Shown here piece after piece: positions 26,975 to 37,638 of a stretch of 56,509 nucleotides of DNA (the first letter of the stretch is position 1; each line of letters begins with the position of its first letter). The stretch covers positions 1 to 56,509 of the forward strand of contig JAMPAG010000008.1 in the NCBI GenBank assembly GCA_023667365.1, in the 5' to 3' direction. The DNA comes from a bacterium. Lineage in GTDB: Bacteria > Bacillota > Clostridia > Lachnospirales > Lachnospiraceae. The position numbers and the translations under genes are program-made. The notes beneath the pieces were generated by a model. The model was not told where the DNA came from, searched no databases, and saw only the letters and a program-made list of their open reading frames with translations.

Positions 26975-27059
26975 AACGGTGCCGGACAAGCGCGGGGGAA
27001 ACGGCGGCAGCGCGTATTTCCTCCACCAAAAGATTAGCAAGGGAAAGGATGGGCAGAAC

Positions 27060-27815
27060 ATGGACAAGCCGAATCGCATTGAATACAGCGTGTTTGGGAG
27101 GTATGCATTATTTACGGACCCACTGACAAAGACAGGCGGGGAAAAGTGCAGTTATCAGATACCGACCTATCAGGCCTTGAAGGGGATCACGGAATCTATT
27201 TATTGGAAGCCGACTATCACATGGGTCATTGAAGAGTGCCGCATCATGAATTCCATACAGACGGAGTCAAAAGGCATCCGGCCGATCAAGTACGCCGGCG
27301 GAAATGATCTGTCGTATTATACCTATCTGCGGAACGTGGAGTATCGCGTGAGAGCACATTTTGAGTGGAATGAAAACAGACCGGATCTGGCGCATGACCG
27401 AAATGAAAATAAACATTACGACATTGCTAAAAGAATGATTGAGCGGGGCGGAAGAAGGGATATATTTCTGGGGGCAAGAGAATGTCAGGGATATGTAGAG
27501 CCGTGCTCTTTTTGCGAGGGAAGCGGTGCATACGACCAGATGGATTTATCTTTTGGCATGATGGTGCACGGCATCACGTATCCGGATGAAGCGGTCAGGG
27601 AAGAAGAAAAAGGGAAAATGACAGTGCGGCTCTGGAATGCAAAGATGACAGGGGGCGTCATTCGTTTTCCGCGGCCGGAACAATGTGAGATCAGGCGGAT
27701 TCTGCGGGATGCGGATCAGAAATCGTTTGTAACAGGAAAGAATTTCAAAGGATTGGAAGAGTTTGAGGGAGGTGAGCTGTTTGGCATGGTTACGGACGTT
27801 AGCGGAGACTTATGA
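27060..27815 (+). CDS. cas5c: Cas5c (Cas5d) crRNA-processing and Cascade subunit
   Basis: In type I-C systems Cas5 replaces Cas6: it cuts the repeat RNA and stays bound to the 5' handle of the crRNA. This 251-residue RAMP protein begins with a beta strand ([15 protein letters not shown]) and contains [20 protein letters not shown] and [14 protein letters not shown], typical of the family. No cas6 gene is present, consistent with that role. AAAGGA upstream favours ATG 27060; the open frame begins at 26925 and would add a Gly-Ala-rich tail that I regard as untranslated. The 3' end overlaps cas8c by 35 nt. Confidence 0.93.
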   Translation: MDKPNRIEYSVFGRYALFTDPLTKTGGEKCSYQIPTYQALKGITESIYWKPTITWVIEECRIMNSIQTESKGIRPIKYAGGNDLSYYTYLRNVEYRVRAHFEWNENRPDLAHDRNENKHYDIAKRMIERGGRRDIFLGARECQGYVEPCSFCEGSGAYDQMDLSFGMMVHGITYPDEAVREEEKGKMTVRLWNAKMTGGVIRFPRPEQCEIRRILRDADQKSFVTGKNFKGLEEFEGGELFGMVTDVSGDL

Positions 27816-29703
27816 TGTCAATGCCGGTCTGGCGGGAAGGGATAAGAACGGACAGGCGGTATTGCTGCCGATTTCCCATTCGACCTTTCAAGCACAAATT
27901 GAAGTGACGATCGACCTGAATGGCAATTATCAGGATGCAAAAAAGCTGGAAAAGGGAAGCGATGCTGTCACGATCATTCCGGTTACGGAGGACTCGGCGG
28001 CGAGAAGCAGCGGCATTGCGCCGCACCCGCTATGTGATAAGCTTTGTTATGCGGCGGGGGATTATACTGCATACACGGGCGATGACAAAGAGGCATATTT
28101 TGACGCCTATATCGAACAGTTGCGGGACTGGGCGGAAGCGGAAGATACGCATCCTATGGTGCAGGCGGTGTATCAATACCTGAAAAAGAAAACGCTCATA
28201 CAGGATTTGGTTACAAGCAAAGTGCTGGAACTGAATGAGGACGGCAGGCTTACGGATCATACAAAGCTGCAGGGACAGGGTCAGACCGGGGCAAATGTGC
28301 GGTTTGTTGTTTTGGGAAGCGAGCTGCCGCAGGAAGTGTGGAAAAATCAGACATTGTACCAGAAATATATCCGGCACTATCAACAAAGGTCAGGAGAGAA
28401 GGCATTATGCTATGCTTCAGGGCGGATGGAGGTCTGCTCGGATAAACATCCGTCTAAAATTCGAAGCAGCGGGGACAAATCAAAACTGATTTCCGGAAAT
28501 GATGAGACCGGTTTTACTTACCGGGGAAGATTCGTTTCAAAAGAGCAGGCGGTTTCCGTCGGGTATGACGCGTCCCAAAAGGCGCACAATGCAATAAGGT
28601 GGCTGATTCAGAAGCAGGGTTACACGCGCGATGATATGGCAATCGTTGCGTGGATTGTCAATAGGGATATGCCGGTTCCCGATATGATGAAAGATTCCGT
28701 CAATGCGTATGGCGGTATGGATGATTTTGATTTTGACTTTGATACGATTGGCACAGACACCCTAAACGATGTGGACCGCTATGATACGGGAAAGCTTTTT
28801 GCCGAGCAGTTTCGCCGTGCGGTAAACGGATATATTGGAAAGTTTCACCCGGAAGACAGGGCGGCAGTGATCGCGCTGGAAGCGGCGACAACCGGCCGGC
28901 TCTCCGTTGTATATTATGATGAAATGGGCGGGAAACAATATGTGGATGCCATCCGCCACTGGCAGGAGCATTGCTGTTGGCGGCGGGCGATAAAGGTGGG
29001 AACGTCGGAGGAGGAGAGACGGTGGATTACCTGTGAGTGTACGCCTTCCCCGAGAGACATGGCGCTTGCGGCGTTCGGCGTGCAGCGGTCAGAATGGCTG
29101 GAAGCGGAGAGCAAGCTGATCCGATCCGCCGTAAAACGGATTCTGCCGTGTATTACAGGGAAAGAAGCGCGGATTCCGGAGGATATGATCAAGGCGGCGG
29201 CAAGACGTGCATCCATGCCGCAGTCAATGAGCGATTTTGTCTGGTATAATGATGTGCTTTGCGTGGTGTGCGCAATGATACGATATAATGAATACGAGAA
29301 GGAGGGAACGTTGATGGATGATTTTCTGAATGACAATCTGGAGGATCGCGATGTTTTGTTTGGAAGGCTGCTGGCAATTTGCGACTATATGGAGCAGCGT
29401 GCGATGTTTGAGTACGATGAAAACGGAAAGCCGAAGGACCGGCGCATGACGAACGCGAAACGGTATTGGAATGCCTACAGCAGCCGGCCGGCGAAAACGT
29501 TTCAGACAATCCGGCAGAACCTGAACGCATACGAGAGAAAGCTGACGGATTATGAGCATAACAAATTTGAGGAATGGATCGGAAAGATTATGGCACAGCT
29601 GGGAAACGGATTTCATAATGCGGCGTTGTCAGAGCGGTATTTGCCGGGTTATTATTTGCAGATGGAGTGGATGAAAAACGCATTTCAGAAAAAAGAACAG
29701 TAA
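27781..29703 (+). CDS. cas8c: Cas8c (Csd1) large subunit of type I-C Cascade
   Basis: A 640-residue large subunit, which recognises the PAM and helps recruit Cas3. The N terminus ([15 protein letters not shown]) and the segment [17 protein letters not shown] are typical of Csd1. In I-C systems an internal start within cas8c usually also yields the small Cas11 subunit; an equivalent start here was not pinned down. The start is TTG at 27781, placed by GGAGG at 27768-27772, and lies inside the end of cas5c, so the two are translationally coupled. The 3' end is 14 nt before cas7. Confidence 0.94.
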   Translation: MAWLRTLAETYDVNAGLAGRDKNGQAVLLPISHSTFQAQIEVTIDLNGNYQDAKKLEKGSDAVTIIPVTEDSAARSSGIAPHPLCDKLCYAAGDYTAYTGDDKEAYFDAYIEQLRDWAEAEDTHPMVQAVYQYLKKKTLIQDLVTSKVLELNEDGRLTDHTKLQGQGQTGANVRFVVLGSELPQEVWKNQTLYQKYIRHYQQRSGEKALCYASGRMEVCSDKHPSKIRSSGDKSKLISGNDETGFTYRGRFVSKEQAVSVGYDASQKAHNAIRWLIQKQGYTRDDMAIVAWIVNRDMPVPDMMKDSVNAYGGMDDFDFDFDTIGTDTLNDVDRYDTGKLFAEQFRRAVNGYIGKFHPEDRAAVIALEAATTGRLSVVYYDEMGGKQYVDAIRHWQEHCCWRRAIKVGTSEEERRWITCECTPSPRDMALAAFGVQRSEWLEAESKLIRSAVKRILPCITGKEARIPEDMIKAAARRASMPQSMSDFVWYNDVLCVVCAMIRYNEYEKEGTLMDDFLNDNLEDRDVLFGRLLAICDYMEQRAMFEYDENGKPKDRRMTNAKRYWNAYSSRPAKTFQTIRQNLNAYERKLTDYEHNKFEEWIGKIMAQLGNGFHNAALSERYLPGYYLQMEWMKNAFQKKEQ

Positions 29704-29717
29704 AGGAGAGAGGAAAA

Positions 29718-30569
29718 ATGGGAGAATTTACAAACAAGGTCGATTTTGAAGTTTTGGTTATGGTGAAAAATGCAAATCCGAACGGGGACCCGTTAAACGG
29801 AAACAGACCGCGCGAGACGTATGACGGATTCGGCGAAATATCGGATGTGTGCATTAAGAGGAAGCTCAGAAACAGGCTGCAGGATATGGGAGAAACTATT
29901 TTTGTGCAGAGTGAGGAACGTGCCGATGACGGCTGCAAGAGTCTTGCGGATAGAGCAAAAAAGAATGAGGCTATGCAGAAAGCGGTGAAGGAAAAGGACA
30001 GAGAGGCCTATGCGGAGGAGGCGTGCAGAACGTGGATGGATGTCCGCAGTTTTGGACAGGTCTTTGCATTTAAGGATGACAGTGTGTCCGTGGGGGTCAG
30101 AGGACCGGTATCCATCCATTCAGCGTTCAGCGTACTTCCGGTGTCGGTTGACAGTATGCAGATTACCAAAAGTGTTAACGGCGAGACCTCGAAAGATGGA
30201 AAAAAATCTTCTGATACGATGGGAATGAAACACAAGATCAGCTCGGCATTATATGTCATAAAAGGCAGTATCAATCATCAGCTTGCTGAAAAGACGGGAT
30301 TCAGTGATGAGGACGCGGAAAAGATGAAGGAGGCGCTGCGGACGCTGTTTGTCAACGACAGTTCCTCTGCGAGACCTGACGGCAGCATGGAAGTGTGCAA
30401 GGTATATTGGTGGAAACACAGTTGTCCGATGGGACAGTACTCATCTGCAAAGGTACATAGGCTGGTGAAAATCGAAGCGAAAACCGATGATCCGAAAGAG
30501 TTTGAAGATTATACGATTCAGGTTGATTCGTTGCCGGATCTGGAACTGGAAGAAATAGAGGGTATGTAA
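29718..30569 (+). CDS. cas7c: Cas7c (Csd2) Cascade backbone subunit
   Basis: A 283-residue RAMP protein that polymerises along the crRNA to form the Cascade backbone. FEVLVMVKNANPNGDPLNGN at the start, with the following PR and the DVCIKRKLRNRLQ segment, is the classic Csd2 pattern. AAGGAGAGAGG supports ATG 29718. It ends 2 nt before cas4, showing tight operon packing. Confidence 0.95.
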   Translation: MGEFTNKVDFEVLVMVKNANPNGDPLNGNRPRETYDGFGEISDVCIKRKLRNRLQDMGETIFVQSEERADDGCKSLADRAKKNEAMQKAVKEKDREAYAEEACRTWMDVRSFGQVFAFKDDSVSVGVRGPVSIHSAFSVLPVSVDSMQITKSVNGETSKDGKKSSDTMGMKHKISSALYVIKGSINHQLAEKTGFSDEDAEKMKEALRTLFVNDSSSARPDGSMEVCKVYWWKHSCPMGQYSSAKVHRLVKIEAKTDDPKEFEDYTIQVDSLPDLELEEIEGM

Positions 30570-30571
30570 CG

Positions 30572-31231
30572 ATGTATTCCGAGGAAGAGTATCTCATGCT
30601 TTCCGGCATTCAACATTTTGCTTTTTGCAGAAGACAGTGGGCGATGATTCATATTGAACAGCAGTGGCAGGAGAACGCCCGCACAACGGCAGGCGAGTTG
30701 ATGCATAAAAAAGCACATGACGAAAATGCCATAGAGAAGAGGGGAAATTTGCTGATTGTCAGAGGGCTGCGCATTTCTTCGCGGGAACTTGGACTAAGCG
30801 GACAGTGCGATATCGTTGAATTTCAGCAGGATGCTGGGGGAATAGAGCTGTTTGGATATGGCGGGAAGTGGAAACCGGTGCCGGTTGAGTATAAGCGCGG
30901 CGCGCCGAAAGAGCATCAGGCAGACGAATTGCAGCTTTGCGCGCAGGCAGTTTGTCTGGAGGAAATGTTTCAGACGGAAATTGCGCAGGGGTACCTGTTT
31001 TATGGAGAAAACAGACGGCGAACCCAGGTGGAATTGACAGATGCTTTGAGAGAAGAAGTGAAAAAGCTGGCAAATGAGATGCATGAGATGTTTCAAAGGG
31101 GATATACGCCAAATGTAAAACCGACCAAACAATGTAACGCATGTTCTCTGGAAGAATTATGTGTTCCGAAACTGCGGAAGGTGATAAAGGTGAGGGACTA
31201 TATGAAACAGGGAATGGAAAGGGACGGTTGA
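30572..31231 (+). CDS. cas4: Cas4 nuclease
   Basis: A 219-residue RecB-like, Fe-S-containing nuclease that trims and orients prespacers with Cas1-Cas2 so that spacers with the correct PAM are inserted. Cluster ligands C19 (AFCRRQW) and C188, C191, C197 (QCNACSLEELC) are present. The nuclease core shows D80 in GQCD and E106-Y-K108 (VEYKRG). The ATG at 30572 follows cas7 directly. Confidence 0.95.
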   Translation: MYSEEEYLMLSGIQHFAFCRRQWAMIHIEQQWQENARTTAGELMHKKAHDENAIEKRGNLLIVRGLRISSRELGLSGQCDIVEFQQDAGGIELFGYGGKWKPVPVEYKRGAPKEHQADELQLCAQAVCLEEMFQTEIAQGYLFYGENRRRTQVELTDALREEVKKLANEMHEMFQRGYTPNVKPTKQCNACSLEELCVPKLRKVIKVRDYMKQGMERDG

Positions 31232-31268
31232 CGGCAGGCGTACGGAGCGGTGATGTCAGGAGGGCAGA

Positions 31269-32300
31269 GTGCGCAAGTTATTGAATACGTTATATGTGAT
31301 GACGGAGAGCTGTTATGTAACGCTGGACGGGGAAAATATTGTGATACAGGATGGCGAGAAGACGCTGGGCAGATTTCCGCTTCATACATTGGAAAATATT
31401 ATATGTTTTACTTATAAAGGTGCGAGTCCGGCATTGATGGGCGCCTGCGCGGAACGAAAAATCGGGATGAGCTTTTTTTCTCCGAGAGGTGCTTTTTTAG
31501 CCCGAGCGGTCGGAAAGGAGTATGGAAATGTACTGCTCCGAAAAGAGCAGTACCGTATATCGGATCAGGAGGACCGAAGTATCCGGTATGCAAGAAATAT
31601 GATTTTCGGGAAGCTGTTTAACTGCCGGTGGAGCATCGAGCGGACGCTGCGCGATCATGCCTACCGTGTGGATGCAGAAAAACTGAAACGTGTGTCAGAT
31701 GTTCTATATGGCATGCTGCCTCAAATAGACGGTGCGCTTCATGCAGAAGAGCTTCGAGGGATGGAGGGAAAGGCGGCGGAGCAGTATTTTTCTGTGTGGA
31801 ACGAGTTGATCTTAAACCAAAAGGAAGACTTTGTGTTTACGGCAAGAAGCCGCCGTCCGCCGCGCGACAGGATCAATGCCTTATTATCATTTGCCTATAC
31901 CATTCTTGCGGGGGACTGTGCAAATGCATTGTCGGGCGTCGGGTTGGATCCGTATGTGGGATTTTTACATGGGGACAGACCGGGACGGAGATCGCTCGCA
32001 CTTGATTTGATGGAAGAATTAAGACCTGTTTTGGCGGACCGCCTGATCCTGACGCTAATCAATACGAAAGTGATTCGGGCGGCGCACTTTGAGGAACAGA
32101 AAGATGGTGCGGTACTCTTAAACGAAGAGGGCAGAAAGGCGTTTTTTGGCGCATGGCAAAATCATAAGAGGGAAACCATAACGCATCCATATCTGAAAGA
32201 GAAAATGGAGTGGGGGCTGGTTCCTTATGTGCAGGCGCTTTTGCTCGCGCGGACGATTCGGGGGGATGTAGAGGAATACCCGCCCTTTTTATGGAAGTAG
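31269..32300 (+). CDS. cas1: Cas1 integrase (type I-C)
   Basis: A 343-residue spacer integrase acting with Cas2. Metal ligands are visible as E166 (GMEGKAAEQYF), H234 (VGFLHGDRPGR) and an acidic residue of LDLMEELRP (about E249). The start codon is GTG at 31269, preceded by GGAGGG. It follows cas4 by 37 nt and precedes cas2 by 8 nt. The key residues are intact, so adaptation should be possible. Confidence 0.95.
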   Translation: MRKLLNTLYVMTESCYVTLDGENIVIQDGEKTLGRFPLHTLENIICFTYKGASPALMGACAERKIGMSFFSPRGAFLARAVGKEYGNVLLRKEQYRISDQEDRSIRYARNMIFGKLFNCRWSIERTLRDHAYRVDAEKLKRVSDVLYGMLPQIDGALHAEELRGMEGKAAEQYFSVWNELILNQKEDFVFTARSRRPPRDRINALLSFAYTILAGDCANALSGVGLDPYVGFLHGDRPGRRSLALDLMEELRPVLADRLILTLINTKVIRAAHFEEQKDGAVLLNEEGRKAFFGAWQNHKRETITHPYLKEKMEWGLVPYVQALLLARTIRGDVEEYPPFLWK

Positions 32301-32308
32301 GTGTTGAA

Positions 32309-32599
32309 ATGTTGGTGCTGATTACCTATGATGTTTCCACGCAGGACGCGGCAGGAAAGAGCCGTCTCCGCAAGGTGGCAAAAGAGTGTGTAAATTATGG
32401 ACAGCGCGTTCAAAATTCGGTATTTGAGTGTATTCTGGATGCATCTCAGGTATTGTTGTTAAAGGACAAGCTGATCTCATTGATCAATGAAAAAGAGGAC
32501 AGCCTGCGCTTCTATTATCTGGGAAATCATTATCAAACAAAAGTGGAACATTATGGGTGTAAAACTTCTTATGAAGCGGAAGGAATCCTAATGGTATAG
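32309..32599 (+). CDS. cas2: Cas2
   Basis: A 96-residue ferredoxin-fold protein that bridges the two Cas1 dimers during spacer integration. The N-terminal strand MLVLITYDVST with the conserved Asp (D8) and the helix RLRKVAKECVNYGQRVQNSVFE in two parts identify it. The ATG at 32309 is preferred; an in-frame ATG at 32291 overlaps the end of cas1. It is the last cas gene before the leader. Confidence 0.94.
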   Translation: MLVLITYDVSTQDAAGKSRLRKVAKECVNYGQRVQNSVFECILDASQVLLLKDKLISLINEKEDSLRFYYLGNHYQTKVEHYGCKTSYEAEGILMV

Positions 32600-32764
32600 A
32601 TTGGTGCGAATGGTAAGTTCACATGAAATATCAGGGTGGTTCGCACCATAAAAAACCAGAAAGATGTGAGAGGAAATACATCTGAAGCAACATGGCAGGG
32701 ATGAAATTTGTTCCTATTGCCGAAACAAAAGGTGCCTGACAAAATGAAACAGGTAACTTTTGCT
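32600..32764 (+). promoter_or_regulatory. CRISPR leader
   Basis: A 165-nt AT-rich region without a gene between cas2 and the first repeat. TGGTGCGAA at 32602-32610 and its exact reverse complement TTCGCACCA at 32640-32648 form an inverted repeat. A weak promoter (TTGCCG at 32717, 17 nt, CAAAAT at 32740) would start transcription near 32752, just ahead of the first repeat. The side next to cas1-cas2 is where new spacers should enter. Confidence 0.75.
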
Positions 32765-35700
32765 GTCGCTCCCCACGCGGGAGCGTGGATTGAAATTTTT
32801 CCGGCTCTGCGCCGGGCGGAAACTGTAATGGTCGCTCCCCACGCGGGAGCGTGGATTGAAATACCGTCTCTGTCAGCCGCCACAAAAAACAGGTCGGTCG
32901 CTCCCCACGCGGGAGCGTGGATTGAAATCGATCTGATCCATTTGTCAAAACATAACAACCATGTCGCTCCCCACGCGGGAGCGTGGATTGAAATTAATTT
33001 GGTTCATGAAATTGAGTTTGAAGGAAAGTCGCTCCCCACGCGGGAGCGTGGATTGAAATAGGTAAAAAAAGCAGTAAGAGAAAAGATTTATTGGTCGCTC
33101 CCCACGCGGGAGCGTGGATTGAAATTCAGTTGCTGTGAATAGACGGTTTAAGAACAATGAGTCGCTCCCCACGCGGGAGCGTGGATTGAAATTTGATTAT
33201 GAAAGCGAACAAAAGAATATGTGTGGTCGCTCCCCACGCGGGAGCGTGGATTGAAATGGCAATACAAGTACCAGCAGCGGATACACACGGGGTCGCTCCC
33301 CACGCGGGAGCGTGGATTGAAATTTCGCTCACTTGACGGTTTGCTTAATTAAAAATGTCGCTCCCCACGCGGGAGCGTGGATTGAAATAGACGATGGATG
33401 ATTTTCCCAGAGCAGCCCTCCACGTCGCTCCCCACGCGGGAGCGTGGATTGAAATTTTCCCGCGAATCTGCGGGACATTGGGAAATGGGTCGCTCCCCAC
33501 GCGGGAGCGTGGATTGAAATTATCTGCCCGTGCAGGCGGGAGTTATCCCGCCCTGTCGCTCCCCACGCGGGAGCGTGGATTGAAATACTTCCCCGATCCT
33601 CGTTACCGTCCGGCGGGAGGTCGCTCCCCACGCGGGAGCGTGGATTGAAATAACGGGACATGTGAGTAATCCCACACGTCCCATTGTCGCTCCCCACGCG
33701 GGAGCGTGGATTGAAATGGCTTCGTTCTGACGGCGAATTAAAAAGACAACAGTCGCTCCCCACGCGGGAGCGTGGATTGAAATCGAACGTTTGGAAATAC
33801 TGCAAAAGAGAAAAGAGGGTCGCTCCCCACGCGGGAGCGTGGATTGAAATTTTCCCGTACAAGCCGCCTTTTGCGACGGCTTGTTGTCGCTCCCCACGCG
33901 GGAGCGTGGATTGAAATATCACACCGCCCTCAAGGCGGGCTATGTAAATCGTCGCTCCCCACGCGGGAGCGTGGATTGAAATCGCGCAGGGATGCAGGCG
34001 GCACAGCAGGCGACATTGTCGCTCCCCACGCGGGAGCGTGGATTGAAATCAATTTTTGTAACAATAATGCATGGCGTGAGACGTCGCTCCCCACGCGGGA
34101 GCGTGGATTGAAATACGAATGCAGTAATGACAAACGACGGAATAGCAGTCGCTCCCCACGCGGGAGCGTGGATTGAAATGCAGACGATACACCCAAAGCA
34201 AATGATGATATGGGTCGCTCCCCACGCGGGAGCGTGGATTGAAATATTCATTTTGACTTTGTACACTGTCGCATGTACCGTCGCTCCCCACGCGGGAGCG
34301 TGGATTGAAATTGACCCGTGTTTGCACGGTGACACTTTATAACTAGTCGCTCCCCACGCGGGAGCGTGGATTGAAATGACGATTTATAACGAGATACACC
34401 GCGGGACAGTCGGTCGCTCCCCACGCGGGAGCGTGGATTGAAATTTATATGGTGGGTTTTTATTAAGCATGATCCTAACGTCGCTCCCCACGCGGGAGCG
34501 TGGATTGAAATGTCGGAATGATGCTCGTGCTCGCCGTCTTTCACGGTCGCTCCCCACGCGGGAGCGTGGATTGAAATGTCGGAATGATGCTCGTGCTCGC
34601 CGTCTTTCACGTCGCTCCCCACGCGGGAGCGTGGATTGAAATCGCATACCGCTTTTTGTCATCTGCACTGATCGCGGTGTCGCTCCCCACGCGGGAGCGT
34701 GGATTGAAATCTATTGACATTTGCGACCGAAAAGTTTAGAATGAGTCGCTCCCCACGCGGGAGCGTGGATTGAAATACGAATTTAATACATTTGATCAGT
34801 GGGATGCAATGTCGCTCCCCACGCGGGAGCGTGGATTGAAATTATCTGCCCGTGCAGGCGGGAGTTATCCCGCCCTTGTCGCTCCCCACGCGGGAGCGTG
34901 GATTGAAATAGATCACGCCCATGCGGGGGTAGGTGTCCCCGCACAGTCGCTCCCCACGCGGGAGCGTGGATTGAAATACTGTTATAGAAACGCCAAAACG
35001 CCACAAGATCAGTCGCTCCCCACGCGGGAGCGTGGATTGAAATATCCTTAGCATGGCGCACGTATGCCAAACCATCTAGTCGCTCCCCACGCGGGAGCGT
35101 GGATTGAAATTATCAACGTTGTAGATATTTCTGCCCGTGAATATGTCGCTCCCCACGCGGGAGCGTGGATTGAAATAGATCACGCCCATGCGGGGGTAGG
35201 TGTCCCCGCGGTCGCTCCCCACGCGGGAGCGTGGATTGAAATCGCGATATATACACCGTGCAGGCATAAGGGGAGTACGTCGCTCCCCACGCGGGAGCGT
35301 GGATTGAAATAAGTTCGACTGCGTTTGTCCCTGTCGCGTCGTCTGGTCGCTCCCCACGCGGGAGCGTGGATTGAAATCGTATGCATCCGCATATGCCTGC
35401 ATGTATGTGCTGTCGCTCCCCACGCGGGAGCGTGGATTGAAATGTTGATCATCATTTCGCAGTATTTGTCGTAAGCGTCGCTCCCCACGCGGGAGCGTGG
35501 ATTGAAATGCTGTCCCAGTAGATTTCAAATTTTAGATATGTAGTCGCTCCCCACGCGGGAGCGTGGATTGAAATATGTGCGCAAACACGCCGATCGCAAC
35601 CGACAACGTCGCTCCCCACGCGGGAGCGTGGATTGAAATTCCACGGCAGCATCTATTGTCAGTCCGTCCGCGGTCGCTCCCCACGCGGGAGCGTGGATTG

Positions 35701-37638
35701 AAATATTTCTGCGTCTCTATGACTATTTCCCCTTATTGGTCGCTCCCCACGCGGGAGCGTGGATTGAAATTGCTGGTTTCCGTTACTTGCAGATGCCGCC
35801 AATGTCGCTCCCCACGCGGGAGCGTGGATTGAAATCGGCGGTCTATCCGACGCATCAGGAGATCATACTAGTCGCTCCCCACGCGGGAGCGTGGATTGAA
35901 ATCCTAAAAAATTGGCAAATGTAGCAAAGGCATTCCATGTCGCTCCCCACGCGGGAGCGTGGATTGAAATAATCATGTGTCACCACGGAAAAAGGTATTT
36001 TCTTGTCGCTCCCCACGCGGGAGCGTGGATTGAAATATAAAAACAGCACGCTATTTTGAAAGCGGAAAATGGTCGCTCCCCACGCGGGAGCGTGGATTGA
36101 AATACGAAAGCGGAAGCGGTAGAGCTGTAGCGGTACTTGTCGCTCCCCACGCGGGAGCGTGGATTGAAATGCCGTCGTTGTTCATCCATCCACCTCCGCG
36201 AATCCGTCGCTCCCCACGCGGGAGCGTGGATTGAAATTAACTTCTTTTGGTATATCTATAGCTGAGGAAGCAGTCGCTCCCCACGCGGGAGCGTGGATTG
36301 AAATATGGGACCGTTGCTTGCGCTGTGTGCCATGGCGATGTCGCTCCCCACGCGGGAGCGTGGATTGAAATTTGTAGATCAACCTGCTGCACACGGAAAA
36401 GCATAAGTCGCTCCCCACGCGGGAGCGTGGATTGAAATGTTGGATAAAGGCGGTGGGCTGATATGATAGAACTGTCGCTCCCCACGCGGGAGCGTGGATT
36501 GAAATTCCTATCGGCTAAAAAAACAATCAAGCTGCGGCGAGTCGCTCCCCACGCGGGAGCGTGGATTGAAATAATCCGTAGCATCCCTGGTTACGCGACA
36601 GGACAGGGTCGCTCCCCACGCGGGAGCGTGGATTGAAATCCGCGCAAACAATTGGGAATGGTTCGTGACGCTGAGTCGCTCCCCACGCGGGAGCGTGGAT
36701 TGAAATGGACGGAATGGCGAAGTCTTTATCCGGTAGGCGCGTCGCTCCCCACGCGGGAGCGTGGATTGAAATTACTATTCATAACAAGTTTAGCGGTGCA
36801 CATCATGGTCGCTCCCCACGCGGGAGCGTGGATTGAAATCGCGGACACGGGAACTTCCAACGAAAGCGGCAATTGTCGCTCCCCACGCGGGAGCGTGGAT
36901 TGAAATTTGCTCATCCCGTACATGATCATTCCTCCTCCTCGTCGCTCCCCACGCGGGAGCGTGGATTGAAATGCCTAATTTCTACTATTATTTCCATTGC
37001 TTTTTCGTCGCTCCCCACGCGGGAGCGTGGATTGAAATTTTCTGTTTCTTATCAGTACAGCTGTGCGGAAACAGGTCGCTCCCCACGCGGGAGCGTGGAT
37101 TGAAATTTTGCAAAATGTTTGTCAAACCTCAACATGTAATGTCGCTCCCCACGCGGGAGCGTGGATTGAAATAATCTTTTGTTCCGAGAACATAAACCGT
37201 ATTTTCGTCGCTCCCCACGCGGGAGCGTGGATTGAAATATCATACCGCCCTCAAGGTGGGCTATGTGAATCGTGGTCGCTCCCCACGCGGGAGCGTGGAT
37301 TGAAATAAAAAATGCACAGTCATCACAGCCATGATACGCAAAGTCGCTCCCCACGCGGGAGCGTGGATTGAAATCGTGCAGGGATGCAGGCGGCACAGCA
37401 GGCGACAGTCGCTCCCCACGCGGGAGCGTGGATTGAAATGGCGTAAGGACTATGTAGCCGTCCCCGTACCTACGTCGCTCCCCACGCGGGAGCGTGGATT
37501 GAAATTCGTTCCTGCTGCCCCTCCCGAGAATCCACCCTTCGGTCGCTCCCCACGCGGGAGCGTGGATTGAAATCGAGATTTGTTGCGTAATCGACCATTT
37601 GCAGGGGTCGCTCCCCACGCGGGAGCGTGGATTGAAAT
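32765..37638 (+). CRISPR. Type I-C CRISPR array, 74 repeats and 73 spacers
   Basis: The 32-bp repeat starts GTCGCTCCCC, ends GTGGATTGAAAT and holds the hairpin GCTCCC-CACGC-GGGAGC. I located 74 copies, all identical as far as I can read, including the last (37607-37638). Spacers are 33-36 nt. The repeat is the well-known I-C type and the leader lies at the cas2 side, so transcription is on the + strand and the 3' end of the repeat gives the 5' handle. Several spacers recur: 33521-33554 with 34843-34877; 34512-34545 with 34578-34610; 34910-34945 with 35177-35210; 33918-33950 with 37239-37274; 33983-34017 with 37375-37407. I saw no spacer matching elsewhere in the window. Confidence 0.98.

Noticed and set aside
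26925..27059. Upstream extension of cas5c encoding alternating Gly-Ala
   Set aside because: It overlaps the end of cas3, lacks a ribosome site, and the family start fits ATG 27060.
32765..37638. Self-targeting spacers
   Set aside because: I compared spacers by eye with the rest of the window and saw no match; only an exact search of the whole genome could settle it.
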